Assembly (NCBI GenBank): GCA_029582155.1
Contig: CM055894.1
Location: 34,939,132 to 35,003,131 of the forward strand
Source: Panopea generosa
Taxonomy: Eukaryota; Mollusca; Bivalvia; Adapedonta; Hiatellidae
Direction: 5' to 3'
Length of the DNA: 64,000 nt
Under the pieces are notes generated by a model. It did not search any database, had not been told where the DNA came from, and saw nothing but the letters and a program-made list of their open reading frames with translations. Positions 32,901 through 45,196 of this stretch are shown piece after piece (position 1 is the first letter of the stretch; each line of letters opens with the position of its first letter). A program made the translations under genes and the position numbers.

Positions 32901-35290
32901 TAAATGGGACTCATATCTGAGTTGTACATCGATAGATTCATGTATGCATTGTAAGCAGCCCAGCTTTGTTTTGTCTGCAAAATTATCAAATTTGTAAATT
33001 ATCAAATGACTTTATTGGAAACATTCGAGCAATGGTCCACGCTAAACAAAGGCAATTCAATACCGATATGCATGTGATATTCAAAAAGTATATTTTATAT
33101 TTTAAATTCAAGCAGAGTACAATTATTCACCAAGGGTATAAATTGTTACACTTCCGTTATTTAACAATAATTCGATTACGTAACATTTACACATTTAGAA
33201 TTAGTGTACTATTCTAATGTAATCCAATTAAGAATCTAGCACATAACTATATATTTCTTGGTTTAACATCGACACAATTGTACACGCAAAACAAGAAAGA
33301 GTTGATGAAAAGGTTTGATACAAATAAAAGTAATTTTTAAGATATTCCAGAAATGTCCGATATTTTGCTGTTTACACAATGTATTAATACTTTTTGTCAC
33401 GAAATGGTCTATACGTATATACAAATTGTTTCCAAGTGACGGACATTCTATTCATTTAGTTTTGCTACACTCCGTTTATTTTTTTTTAATCAATCTAATT
33501 TTTCAAACTACGTGATATTCACATTTTTAATACCTTAAATTTACAAAGAAGTATAGAACTTTAATACATATAAATCATTTTTTAAAATTTGTTCCAAAAG
33601 TTGTCGATTTGTTGCTGTTTTGGGAAATTTTCACCCAATATGTAATAAACACAGGTTGTACAGACTTTAACACGTCACCAGTCGACTAAAAACGGATCTT
33701 ATCATAGGATATACATACCTATGGGATAGTGTTGCTGAATGTATTGAAAATAAATCAATGACATCACCAACGTATTCAAACATTGCCTATACTACAGCCC
33801 TTGATACTATAATAATATGTTTTATTAATGAAGTCGTAAGGTATCACACGAGACTGAATGTGTCGTTTGGTTCCAGGATACTGCCTTCGTCATAACACTC
33901 TCACACAAACAATTACGGAATTTCACAAATGCTGGCTACATGCGCATACATGCCTTCAAGTGATCAAGCTATCCTTTTACAACACTAGGCAATACTCTAA
34001 CTTTAAGTGAATGTCTTTGTTACTGACGTTATTAATGTTAACGTCAATCAAGTATCATTTATACAGTGAACACTTTCATGTCTGTGGGCATGATGGTTCT
34101 CTGCTATACGTCTAGGTTACAGTTTGTTGAATGAAATTTTAAGTCACAGTTATGCAGTACATGTACAACAATACTGCCACAAAGTTACAGTATACCCGTT
34201 GATATGGAAATATTTGGATAGCTACACTGCTGTTGGTGTGGCGACAGATGGGAGTGACAATGCTAACTTCTACGGCAATGTCCCTAATACTGAGCTGCAA
34301 CTGAAGGTCATAAAGCAACACTTGTAATGATCTTAATAGAAGACTAAGTACATTTACGGTCATAATTGTGATGTCGTGAAGAAACGGCTTTGACGTTCTT
34401 ATCATCAACTTAAACTAAATGATATAACATGTATACTTGTGCCAGATAAATATGAAACAGTACCTTGTGTGTTAATCGAGTTCATATAAAACATATAAAT
34501 AACAAAAGCATTAAGTGATTACATGTTAATAGGGAAGTGTTCTCGCTTTGCTCGGCTTACATGTATATTTGTTCACGTGAACTTGTGATAAATAAACTTC
34601 ATGCCGTTAATGAAACGATTTAAAGATAAATAGTTCAAGCATAGGTGCAATATCGTTGTGTGTTGTTTTGTTTAATATTCTGTTTTGCATACGATATGAA
34701 TACACAGCATTGACGTAAAAATTGCGAGAAAAATAATTAATCATATTTACATAATTTCCATATATCACAATGTATGTATACAAACAAGGTTTGAGGTAAT
34801 GGTTAGATAATTTAAGGGTAAAATAAGATAGTAAGAGTGTTTAATTAAGGAAACCGGGGTTTGCTCGTGTGTGGTCATCTAGTCAGCCATGATTAATATA
34901 TACCATTTTGCTGATATTTGTTCTACTTAATGTTTTATTTACGAATATGATTTTTTCTCTATCACTTTCGCTATATTAATTATTTCCTAGTTCAAATAAA
35001 TTTGAAATAGATGTAAAGAATACAATTCACATTAGCTAAGTAAAAAATCATATGATCGTCTTGCTTATGCAATGTCGGTTTTCAAAATTTAAGTACATTC
35101 TGTAAAACAGTTGGTGCAACTTAAGTGTAAAAGAAGGTTAAAATAATTTGATTATATTTGATCGTTTAATTGTAAAAATTGTCATTTCATTTATTTCAAG
35201 GATTATATTTTTCGTTATTGTATTTTGTTTTCAACAGAATACGAATTTAATTATTATCAACACTTGATAATGATTTCATTGTCGTTTCAG
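32901..35290. other. Intron before the terminal exon, no other gene supported
   Basis: AT-rich sequence with one GC-richer patch (33650-34340). The 67-codon plus frame at 34124-34327 and the 89-codon minus frame at 34139-34408 overlap each other; neither has splice sites, a domain or a second copy. Confidence 0.4.
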
Positions 35291-35424
35291 ATGAGGTTAA
35301 AACAAGCAGTGAACAGAATGTATTGAAAACAAAGCCGCAGTTGCTAAAAACGATACAGCTTTCTTTGAAGAAGAAGAAAAAGAAGAATAAAAGTGTTCTT
35401 CATTGCATTTTACTTATTCGGTAA
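35291..35424 (+). CDS. Terminal exon with Lys-rich tail
   Basis: The acceptor CATTGTCGTTTCAG is followed in phase 1 by D-EVKTSSEQNVLKTKPQLLK, TIQLSLKKKKKKNKSVLH, CILLIR and TAA at 35422-35424. It starts with the split Asp used by the array exons and the death-domain exon, so it can follow any of them in frame. The run of lysines is a possible nuclear-localisation or membrane-proximal basic cluster; no domain is present. It ends the transcript without a death domain. A polyadenylation signal lies about 500 bp downstream. As the frame includes low-complexity AAG repeats, the coding call is weaker than for the death-domain exon. Confidence 0.55.
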
Positions 35425-35931
35425 CGTTAGAGTCGTAAAGTGAAACAGCTATTAACTTACAGCTATTGTGAAGAAATGACCTGTGTAATTAACTGAGATC
35501 TGCGATTCAATATTTTTCGTAGTAAATAGATATGTGTTGGGGTTGGTTCACACAAATCATTTGAATTGTTTTACTTTATATGGTATTTACTAAAGTAGCA
35601 GGAACATAGGTTGCTTTTATGACTATGTTTTATCTCAGTATTTCGGACAAAATCATAACATAATAAATTCAATGAAATCTTAACGGCATATAAACACGCG
35701 ATGGTGGTAATATTTAATAAAGAATGAATAGGTTGTATCCCTGTTCTGGAAGTTGTTTATAGTTCTAGTTTTAAGACTATGTTTATATATTTTATCATTA
35801 TATATTAAAACCTTTCACAACGTTATTACTTTTTAGTTATTTTGAAAATGAAACTACTCACACTATTTGTTTGTTACATAAACAAGTTTACTTTTCAGTG
35901 TTAACTAAGTGTTGTCACAATGTGTAATGTA

Positions 35932-35937
35932 AATAAA
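35932..35937 (+). terminator. Candidate polyadenylation signal AATAAA
   Basis: AATAAA stands about 510 bp after the stop at 35424, with GTTCTAGTGTT-type T/G-rich sequence just downstream. Confidence 0.4.
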
Positions 35938-36240
35938 GACGTTCTAGTGTTAAAGAGGAAACATACTTAACACTCTAAATCTACAACCAGTATGTTGTCC
36001 TTAAGTCAGTTGTAATTTGTCACATTTGCCGTTTGTTGTATTTTGCCATTGCTATGGTTCTTATTATCTTTTGAATATTTTTTTAATATTTTATAAAATG
36101 TACATACATGTGAATAGTTTTTTGTATACTTGATTTTGTAAATGTAATATTTGGCATAAATTAATGTATTATTAAATACATCTGAATAAATATTATTTAA
36201 AAAGTACGGTGTGCACAACTTCCCAATTGATGTTTGTACT

Positions 36241-36548
36241 TTCTAATTTCCATTTAATATGTGGTTTGATTATAGTATTATTATGAGTATGTTTTAATTG
36301 TATGTTGTATAAAAACGATCTGGATTATCTAGCTTACGAATTTGTTGCTGTAAATTAATTCTTGGTGTATTATTATAATCTATGTTGTCCGCTTTTAATT
36401 TCCATTTAATATGTGGTTTGATTACAGTATTATTATGAGTATATTTTAATTGCATGTTGTATAAAAACGATTTGGATTATCGAGCTTACGAATTTGTTGC
36501 TGTGAACTAATTATTTGTGTATTATTATCATCTATGTTGTCCGCTTTT
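36241..36548. repeat. 152-bp tandem duplication, two copies
   Basis: AATTTCCATTTAATATGTGG ... ACGAATTTGTTGCTGT recurs exactly 152 bp downstream with roughly ten differences; a third copy begins (AATTTCTGTTTCC) and stops. Confidence 0.92.
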
Positions 36549-37099
36549 AATTTCTGTTTCCACTTTTTGGAATGCTGTCAATTAAAACATAATATTTAAA
36601 ACAATCTCAATTATTGAGTAAGTACTAATTTTTTACAAACTGAAAAGTACCGAACGTTTTTCACGCTTTTTCTAATAATTGTTTGATGAATTTGACACCT
36701 TTTTAATACCATTCATCATAAAATATAAGTTTTTGTTATTGTTTTATAAAGAATTGTTCAATAATATCTCATTGTGTAATGGAAGTTTACTCTCCCACAC
36801 AAAATTGTATATACATTTATTGTTTAAATTAATTCATTATGACATTTTACAAATGAATGGTATGTAAATTCTAATTGTGAACATTTCCCTTTCATAATAA
36901 ATAACTTTTTTATGATCAGTTAGGGTGCTGTAGGTTTATTTATCCGTCAATGACAACGACAACAACCAGAAAGTGTTTATATTATAAAGTTTCAAAAACT
37001 CTTAATGCAGATGTAAGGCCATAGAACGTCATCTTGCACTCTGAGGGCTCTTGATTGAATGATACATCGAACATTGTTTTGTCCTTGCCATAGTATGAC
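36549..37099. other. Gene-free stretch
   Basis: AT-rich, no supported feature. Confidence 0.4.
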
Positions 37100-38070
37100 A
37101 TGTTTTAAAAGTTGACTTAACACAGATAAAACTGAAGTTATGTTGTTCTCATCTAAACACAATGCCATTCGCTGATAGTATCCCGGTGAGGGTTGGTGAA
37201 TCACTGATACAATCATCTGACTGTGTGAGAAATCTAGGTGCATTGATTACCCAAAGCATGGACACGGAGCAGCATGTAAATTTGGTATGCAGGTCTGCAT
37301 ATGCCCAAATTCGAAACATTGGTCATATTAGAAGATTTCTCACAATCGACGCAACAAAACCTCATGTGAACTGTTTAGTAACCTCACGTTTTGATAACTG
37401 TAATTCCTCCTCTTTGGTGTTTCGAATACTGTATTAAATAAAGTTCACAGGGTACAGAACACTGCTGCCCGCAACATCACCAGAATATATAGCTACGAGC
37501 ATATCACTCCACTGTTAAAGGAATTTCACTGGTTACCTGTGTCATACAGGATCCAATACAAACTATTGACTCATACATATAAAGCTTTACATGATCAGTC
37601 TCCACAGTACATATCTGACATGAATCAAGTGTAAAAGCCTAGTAGAGAATTAAGATCTCAAAATTCACTTACTTTAGTTAATCCAAGGTCTCGCACTATG
37701 TATGGACAAAGTAGCTTCATGTGTGCTGTTCCTACTCTATGGAATGGCTTACCCAGCCACATTCGGGAAGCTCAATATTGTCTTCTTTTAAGAAACTTTT
37801 AAAAACATACTTTTTGAACAGAATTATAATGACTTAATTTTACTGAATTTAAATGTTTCTATAAATCACGCACAGCTATATCTATATTTAAACATGAAAG
37901 TATATATTGTATCTGTGCTTATATGTAACAAAATGTCAAGCCGATTTTACTGCATGTATTACTCTTATTTTCCACTTCTCAATACTAATGTCTGTATATT
38001 TTTTTTTATTAAAAGAGTGCTATATAATTGTGGTACATTTGTATATAATAATAAAATAATAATAATAATC
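37100..38070 (+). mobile_element. CR1/L2-like LINE, 5'-truncated 3' end
   Basis: The end of a non-LTR retrotransposon ORF2, downstream of the reverse-transcriptase catalytic core: LNTDKTEVMLF, VRNLGALITQSMDTEQHV, AYAQIRNIGHIRRFL, SRFDNCNS (usually SRLDYCNSLL), VHRVQNTAARNITRI, HITPLLKEFHWLPVSYRIQY, YKALHDQSPQYISDM, LRSQNSLTL and VPTLWNGLPSHIRE. The pieces fall in different frames with stops (for example TAA at 37435), so it is inactive. The 3' UTR ends in GTGCTATATAATTGTGG and a TAA-rich tail (to ~38070), as expected for the L2/CR1 group. About 1 kb of the original ~4-5 kb remains. Confidence 0.8.
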
Positions 38071-38194
38071 AAAGTCGACGACGGTGTTTTGTTGTTTAAT
38101 TATTCATCCATCTGTTTTCATTTACACAGTTTTTCAATTGAAAATATTTTGTAGAATGACATTAGTTTTATCAACAGATTGTGTTTACTAAGAA

Positions 38195-38705
38195 AATTAA
38201 CAAGTAAAATGACATTCACACCGGGAGGGCGGTAAAATGAGTGTATAGAATGATACAGAGATACAACAGACTGGCATTTACACTTAGGGACGGTTACATA
38301 GCTTTGACTGGAAAAGGAATCATAAAGAATGACAAAGGGATTAAGTTGAATGAATTTACACTGGGGATGGTAACATAGCTTTGGAAAGGGATCTTACAGA
38401 ATGACAATGATATAAAACAGACTGACATGTACATTGGAATTGGGGAGGGGCGGTAATCACTAACGGATTTTCTACTTAAAAACAACGGAGCACGCCGCAC
38501 CACTCTAAACTCCCATATTGGATTAAAATCCGTTATATGTCTACTGGAAAAGCGCGCCCTTTCCACTTTTATATTGCGCCCCATAACTGCGCCCCCCACC
38601 CCCCCCCCTCTAAACTGATAACCTGGGTCTACCCCTAGCACGTAGCTTTGACTGGAAAAGGGATAATTTAGAATGACAAAAGAATCAAACAGACTGGCAT
38701 TTACA
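38195..38705. repeat. Degenerate ~90-100-bp tandem repeat with inserted GC-rich piece
   Basis: GGTTACATAGCTTTGACTGG, AAAGGGAT, AGAATGACAAA, ACAGACTGGCATTTACACT recur near 38200, 38290, 38370 and 38640. The run is interrupted at about 38450-38640 by a GC-rich piece (CGGATTTTCTACTT ... CTGCGCCCCCCACCC) that is probably a separate mobile fragment. Confidence 0.7.
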
Positions 38706-40215
38706 CTGGATCTGGAGATCAAACCCGCTATCTCTGCTATCCGCCATATTATGGAGCTGGATATATGACCCGCAATCTCTGATATCCGCCACACTGTAGG
38801 GCTGGAGATCGAACCCACAATCTATGCTATCCACCACACTATGGAGCTGGAGATACAACCCGCAATCTCTGCTATACACCCCACTATCTAGCTCCAACCG
38901 GCAGTCTCTGCTATCCGCCACACTCTGGAGCTGGATATCCAACCCGCAATCTATACTATCCGCCACACTATGGAGCTGGAGATCGAGCCGCAATCTCTGC
39001 TATCCGCCACACTGTGGAGTTGGAGATCCAACCCGCAATCTCTGTCGTCCGCAATCTCTGCTATCCGCCAGACTATGGAGCTTGAGATCGAACCTGCAAT
39101 CTCTGCTATCCGCCAGACTATGGAACTGGATATTCAACCCGCAATCTCTGCTATCCACCGCACTATGGAGCTGGAGATCCAACCCGCAATCTCTGCTATC
39201 CACCACAATATGGAGCTGGAGATCAAACTTGCAATCCCTGCTATCTGCCACACTATGGAGCTGAAGATCCAACCGCAATATCTGCTATTCGCAACCTTAT
39301 GGAGCTGAAGATCCAACCCGCAATCTCTGCTATCCGCCCTACTATGGATCTGGTAATCCAACCCGCAATTTCTGCTATCCGCCACGCTATGGAGCAGTAG
39401 ATCCAACCTGCAATCTCTGCTATTAGTCACAATATGGAGCTGGAGATCTAACCCACAATCTGTGCTATCCGCCCCACTATGGAGCTGGTAATCCAAACCG
39501 CAATCTCTGTTGTCCGTAATATCTACTATCTGCAAGATTATGGAGCTTGAGATCGAACCTGCAATCTCTGCTATCCGCCAGACTATGGAGCTGGAGATCC
39601 AATCCGCAATCTCGGCTATCCACCACATTATGGAGCTGGAGATCCAACCCGCAATCACTGCTATCCACCACACTATGGAGCTGGAGATCCAACCCGAAAT
39701 CCCTGCTTACCGCCACACTATGGAGCTGAGGATCCAACCCGCAATCTCTGCTATTTGCAACCATATGGAGCTGAAGATCCAACCCGCAATCTCTGCTATC
39801 CGCCCTACTATGGAGCTGGAGATCCAACCCGCAATCTCTGCTATCCGCCCTACTATGGAGCTGGAGATCCAACCCGCAATCTCTGCTATCCGCCACACTA
39901 TGGAGCTGGAGATTCAACCCGCAATCTGTGCTATCCGCCCGACTATGGAGCTGGAGATCTAACCCGCAATGATATCTGCTATCCGCCACACTATGGAGCT
40001 GGAGATCCAACCCGCAATCCCTGCTATCCGCCACACTTGAATATCCAATCCACAATCTCTGCTATCCGCCACACTACGGAGCTGGAGATCCAACCCGCAA
40101 TCTCTGCTATCCGCCCCACTTTGGAGCTGGAGATCCAACCTGCAATCTATGCTTTCCACCACACTATGGAGCTGGAGACGGAACCTGCAAACTCTGCTAT
40201 CCACCACACTAAAGC
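38697..40215. repeat. 45-bp minisatellite, ~33 copies, open in several frames
   Basis: The unit is ATGGAGCTGGAGATCCAACC followed by CGCAATCTCTGCTATCCGCC and CACT. Because 45 is a multiple of three the array gives long frames on both strands (plus: MELEIQPAISAIRPT repeats; minus: GLDLQLHSVADSRDC repeats, up to 192 codons). Occasional copies are shortened or extended (39030-39060, 39500-39535, 40030-40050). The short flank at 40205-40260 (TTACATAGCATTGACAT) resembles the repeat at 38195-38705, so the array appears to have grown inside that older repeat. Confidence 0.95.
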
Positions 40216-41549
40216 AGAGCTAAACGGAATTGTTACATAGCATTGACATATAAAAATGACCATAAGAAAAAAGTGATGATGAAACTGCGCTCAATTTTGT
40301 GACGGCCTTAAGTGACAAGTGGTTAGTAAAGATGAATTATGATATGTCTAAGTGGCTCATGGTATTGATATATCAATAGAGAGTGCACCTAAATGCAACG
40401 CGTATTCATATATCGCCCCGATAGTGTCAAATAATGCTATATGTACTACTTTCATATACACAAAGTACGATTTATTTCAAAAGCAGTTTGCAATACTATA
40501 TTATTATCCACGGACAGGAGTGTTATAATCATGGAAGGAAATTCAGTTATAATTTTCTTCACAAATAAATAGGATAATTTAATATAAAACACAGAAATAG
40601 TTAGGGGAGCGGATTCAAAGACGTCTTCTGCTCTCACATAGTTTAAACATATCCTATTGCCAACTATATACTAGTACAAAGTTCAAGACTACAAGGAACG
40701 AGGAACATTTAAATAAATAAAGTAAAAGTGGACCTTAGAATATGTATATATGCTGTTCGTCAATCACAAACCAGTGTAGATTATTATATTTCATTTTTTT
40801 TATTTACAAGTTTCATAACTTAGTAATTAAAAATAATAATTTAATTATGGATATTGTTACCACATATGTTTCGTTATGTTCATCGACGATAATTGATGAA
40901 ATAAGCGGTGTAAAAAATAGATCACCCGACTTGGAGGTGAGACAAATTAACCTTATGAAAACCAATGAATGTTTTCACGTCACTATATCATATTTCCCGA
41001 TTCCGTTAACATCCACTTAAAACGTTATACATATATGCAGCTGTGACTACCTGACTGTTTGGCATATGTTGAAGCCATTATAATGTGTTTTATACCTAAT
41101 GTTGGCAAGAAAACATTATTTAAGCCATCCCCAGTACAGTAAAATATGTTATAGATCAGTACCATTTACATATCAACTCAATATCCTATACAAAACCAAG
41201 TTTTCGTTTTAGTCCTGTTTATCGGCCGTTTCATTATGAAAAATATATAACTCTTAAATTTGGCTCACGTGTGCGATATGTCTAGTTTAATGTCGATTTA
41301 GAATTGTCACACCATGGCAAAAATAAGATGATATTGAGCAATAGACACCCGTTTATAAAATAGACTGACAGTGAATCAAATTTTTCAGCATATTCAGTCT
41401 TTAGTCATTTCGATCTCGTGTTGTAGATCATTTACACATCAGTATCTTATTACTCAAACTGATCATTTATTTTGAATTTTATAAAACTGATTTATTTGGT
41501 TTTTATTTCATAAAACGCACTCTACGATGTTGTAGAACTTATTATTTAC
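40216..41549. other. Gene-free stretch
   Basis: AT-rich; no supported gene. The 92-codon frame at 40742-41020 lacks domain and splice support. Confidence 0.4.
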
Positions 41550-41600
41550 AGTCAAACCTGTCTGAAGCAGCCAACCAAAAGGAAGGAGTAAAAGTGGTAT
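41550..41600. mobile_element. Single end of the AGTCAAACCTGTC palindromic element
   Basis: ACAGTCAAACCTGTCTGAAGCAGCC matches the left ends at 13063 and 13630. The matching opposite end was not found nearby. Confidence 0.55.
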
Positions 41601-41607
41601 TTTAATT

Positions 41608-41826
41608 TCAATATAAACACTCTGTACGTTTGGTGACTATGGGCAAAGTCTGTAAAAGTCGAACAGTCCAAATAGCCTCTATGTATTCTTTCTTGTTTTT
41701 CGAGATCCAAATGGCCACTCCGATATTTTCACCGTCGCTGCCGCTACTGTATTCATCACTGCTCTCAAACAAAGGTAAAAGTGTCGCTAACTTTCGTTTA
41801 TCCATAACTGACAGTGCCATAGTGTC
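41608..41826 (-). CDS. Possible coding fragment with acidic Ser-rich start
   Basis: From ATG at about 41820 the minus strand reads MALSVMDKRKLATLLPLFES then SDEYSSGSDGENIGVAIWIS, KNKKEYIEAIWTVRLLQTLP to a stop at 41608. Composition is more protein-like than the surroundings, and the acidic/Ser stretch after a short basic start recalls the N-termini of some DNA-transposon transposases. The opposite strand is also open (41630-41872), which weakens the case. It lies beside the palindromic element end at 41550. Family unknown. Confidence 0.25.
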   Translation of the reverse strand, partial: DTMALSVMDKRKLATLLPLFESSDEYSSGSDGENIGVAIWISKNKKEYIEAIWTVRLLQTLPIVTKRTECLY

Positions 41827-41872
41827 TAGACCGGAAGTCGTCAAACAATACAATATAATACATATACAATAG

Positions 41873-42734
41873 ACTACAATACACTACAACTGCGATTGTT
41901 AATATTTTATAGAATTATATGGAATATATGGAATTTGTCAAGCAGGTATGGTATTTCCCAACTATGTTTTTGATACGTGATATTAACCTAATACACATTA
42001 CGTTAAGGTAAAGGTCATCTTTTTACTTCACATTTGAAGAATATTTTCTTTATAAATAAAAAACACGTCTACAACGGGCAATAGCAAAAATAAAGTAAAT
42101 GTTCATGGTATTACTTCAGTTTCAACAACGTTTTTAAACTATGTGATTAACCTAGGAGAGATGGTGAAATGGTTGTTATAGATTTATTTATCGATATCTG
42201 TCTTGTTAGAACGTGTACTAAGCATACACAACTAACATGTTATGCTTAAGGTCACAACAAATGATTGTGGTGACGGGAAGAACGCATGACCCTCATATCC
42301 TGGATCCGGTACATGTACTTTAAAAAAACGCTTCAAGTGAGATGATGACCATTCAATCATACACTTTATAAAAATAATTAAATTAAATGGGTAATTATGT
42401 TGAATAAGTGTATGTAAAACAGTTATTAATGTTAACCCAAATGGGTCAGACATGTTTCATAACATGAGTTATATTTTGCCTGCCATCACAAATGAATAAA
42501 GAGAAAAAACTTTTACCTGTACATAATTGTGTGGACAAATATAAATATATTTTAAACAGTATTTCATTTAATTAACGGATGTAAGTGTACATAGTCATCG
42601 TCCAAGAGTTCCGTTAGGTGAGTAAAGGGTAATAGAAACGCTATATCTCTGCAAATCACTGAATAAAATCGGCATATCTAGAGATAGGGGACAAATGGAA
42701 CGTAAAGCAATGTTCATGACCAATCATCACAGAG
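41873..42734. other. Gene-free stretch
   Basis: AT-rich; nothing recognised. Confidence 0.4.
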
Positions 42735-42820
42735 ATAATGATCGTGCGGGTTTCGAACTCACGACCACTGAATTGACAGTCAGACGTGTCACCGACGGAT
42801 CTACCATGGCTCTATTGTAT
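42735..42820 (-). mobile_element. tRNA-like SINE head
   Basis: The minus strand shows GAGCCATGGTAGATCCGTCGG, then CACGTCTGACTGTCAATTCAG and the B box GTGAGTTCGAAACCCGC. The 3' acceptor side does not pair with the 5' side, so it is a SINE head, not a tRNA gene. Confidence 0.6.
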
Positions 42821-43319
42821 AACAGAGATAGAGGGAAATGAGTGTTTCATTTTAGCGTTGTGAGTCGGTCGCTAAATACTACAGATGTATAATACTACTA
42901 ACTACTGTTATTCATTCCTGTACATGTACATAGTGTACATTAAATCATTTTATGGTGGTATAGTTCAGCCAGCCTGGCAATCGAATAGTCATTTCAATAT
43001 GTCGACATCAGGACCGCATGATGTCGACATCTCACTCATTATATTGATATAATTGTCTTTATCATGACACTTATTCATATGATTATTGCAACACCAGCAA
43101 GTGTCTAACTGGTTAAACAAGCCAGTAAGTACCCCGCCTTATTCAGTATGTATTTCACTATTAATAAATCCTAAACATTCCGCATGACGTTGTTTATATA
43201 ATTAGCAGGACGCTTGGTGTTGACAGTAGGACGCTGATGTCAGCATCTGTAACTCAGAAATTTATGGCAGAACATGAAAACATGCCACTCACAGGCTTTT
43301 CCAGCCGATTTATCACTTA
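42821..43319. other. Gene-free stretch with short palindromes
   Basis: ATGTCGACAT occurs twice near 42999 and 43022, flanking a GCATGATG centre. Nothing else is recognised. Confidence 0.4.
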
Positions 43320-43860
43320 CCGATGTTTCCGTAACAATTTGAATAAGTGACTTATTCAAGAAGAGTTTGTCACCATAAGTGAGATGTTGACATCATACTT
43401 GAAATGTGTTCGCAAAACCTTTCATTCACAGCAGTATTATCAAAGTCCTGTGATGCCTGTCCCAGCAAGAATCTCATCATATTTTCTTTGTCAATATTTA
43501 TTAATTTGCTACCAATTCTATTTCCGTTACTTAAAAACACAGTCTTGACGGGTTGATTGCATCAATGGGCACGTCGTTGTTATATGTAAGTTTGCACATA
43601 GGTAAATATGTTCACAGAAACGACACACACGAGCAATTTTCGGCTGAGTATCTGTCCATATTTTTCTAACAATAACCGAATTTTTCAAGGAGTTCATGTT
43701 CGAGGCACACGTCCATACAACAGCTTGTTCGATAACAGGTTGTAATGCCATGAATCGTTCAAAAACACCTTCAGCACCCATTCGTTCATACCATTGTTTA
43801 TTTTCATACAACTGGATAGAATTTTTTACTGTTAATTTCCAGCATGTTTTTTTAAATATA
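43320..43860 (-). mobile_element. LINE ORF2 C-terminus with CCHC knuckle
   Basis: The minus strand reads from about 43850 TCWKLTVKNSIQLYENKQWY, ERMGAEGVFERFMALQPV, VWTCASNMNSLKNSVIVRKI, then ARVCRFCEHIYLCANLHITT-TCPLMQSTRQD to a stop at 43527. The spacing C-x2-C-x9-H-x4-C followed by P-L-x6-R is typical of the zinc-knuckle at the end of many non-LTR ORF2 proteins (Jockey/CR1 relatives). Past a frame change the text continues (GNRIGSKLINIDKENMMRFL, LGQASQDFDNTAVNERFCEH) to about 43340, as in the last ~60 residues of such proteins. No catalytic RT motif is present, so it is a 5'-truncated, broken copy. Confidence 0.5.
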
Positions 43861-44599
43861 CCTATATAATTAATTATGAAATTTATCAGGTTATACTTAT
43901 TGAGAAGCTTTAGAATACCAGGTATAAAACCTCTTGTTTATTATCAGATCTAGTAACTAACATGGACAGACGGCTGTTATAGATACAATATCGTGTGGTA
44001 AGGTACATAGTTTTTGAAGAATTCCTTATTGTTTTTTATCAATTTCTGATTGTATAACATACCAACCCATCATACTCAGACACATCACTGTCCTAGTTCG
44101 TTTTTCAAAACCTTGAATGACCTTGGAACAAAATCTCATTGTCTTGAGCTAATGTCTAGTTCGACTGATCCAGCCATCGAAGGTAGATTAATAACAATTA
44201 AATAGCAATCTGACTTGGACAAGTTGTTCGAGCCATCTGTGTGTTCGAGCCATTTGTGTTTGAGCAAACAAAGTTCGACTGTTTGAGCTTTGACTTATTT
44301 TATATATCTATGTCAACACTTAAAAAAGTATTAGGTATCTCCGATATAAAAACACAGTATTGGACAAATAACCAGGTTATAAAAGATAACAAATAGTTAC
44401 ACTACAATTGATTAATCGATATTATCACCAATAAATAAGGGTCATTAAAACACATTCTATAGCAAACAGTATAATCTACATATCAAATAGATCTGTATTA
44501 AACTCGCATAACAGTATATGTACAGGGAGTACCAATATATCATTAAATAAGCATTGCTATGGTGATTTTCACTATTAACTACATTTGTTTTAAAAGGAT
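43861..44599. other. Gene-free stretch
   Basis: No supported feature; repeated GTTCGAGCCAT.TGTG near 44228 and 44246. Confidence 0.4.
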
Positions 44600-44810
44600 A
44601 AAGGATCCTCTGAGGTCGAGTGGACTAAGGTGCCGTTTCTAGACTTACCTCTCACTGCTGAGTTCGTAGGTTTGAGGGTTGCTCGCTCCAAAAATTTTAT
44701 GTAAGAAAGTTTGCCAGTTATTTGCGGAAGGACGGTGGTTCTTCTCAGATTCATTCTGAGGTCTTCCTTCTCCAATACAACTAGAGATGACGGATATATA
44801 ACCCGAAATG
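44600..44810 (+). mobile_element. tRNA-Ser/Leu-derived SINE, plus orientation
   Basis: A box GTCGAGTGGACTAAGGTGCC, loop, TCTCACTGCTGAG, B box AGGTTTGAGGGTTGC, then the family body (GCTCGCTCCAAAA, AGTTTGCCAGTTATTTGCGG, TCAGATTCATTCTGAGGTC). It is the most complete copy in this window and serves as a reference for the others. Overlapping 82-codon frames are translations of it. Confidence 0.8.
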
Positions 44811-45196
44811 TTTTGACAATGGCGTTAAAACCATTCAAACAATGGAGAACCTGTGGTGTATGGATGCGAGAGCGTGAGCTTTATTTTCCTGAGTTTATTA
44901 ACATTCACGTAATGTCATGCACAGGCCATGTAAACTATTATTCGAAATTAACAATATGAAACTGTATGGTGAAAGTCAATGAATGTTTTGTCCTGTGATA
45001 TATCTGTATAGTTTTAATTCTTACATACGATTACAGGTTGTCATTTGTTTAACAGTGACAGTCTATATGGAGATAATACAACCATGTTTATTAGCTTTTC
45101 ATCGTAAGAGTGATGTCCCTTGTTAATAACACAAATCTACTTAAATAAATTTAAATAAGCTACGTAATATAGCACAATGTAGATTGAGATGTGAAC
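44811..45196. other. Gene-free stretch
   Basis: Nothing recognised up to the microsatellite. Confidence 0.4.

Noticed and set aside
34124-34408. Overlapping plus and minus frames of 67 and 89 codons
   Set aside because: Mutually overlapping, no motif, no splice sites and no second copy.
38294-40240. Nine overlapping frames of 60-192 codons
   Set aside because: All follow the 45-bp minisatellite or the degenerate repeat beside it, on both strands at once.
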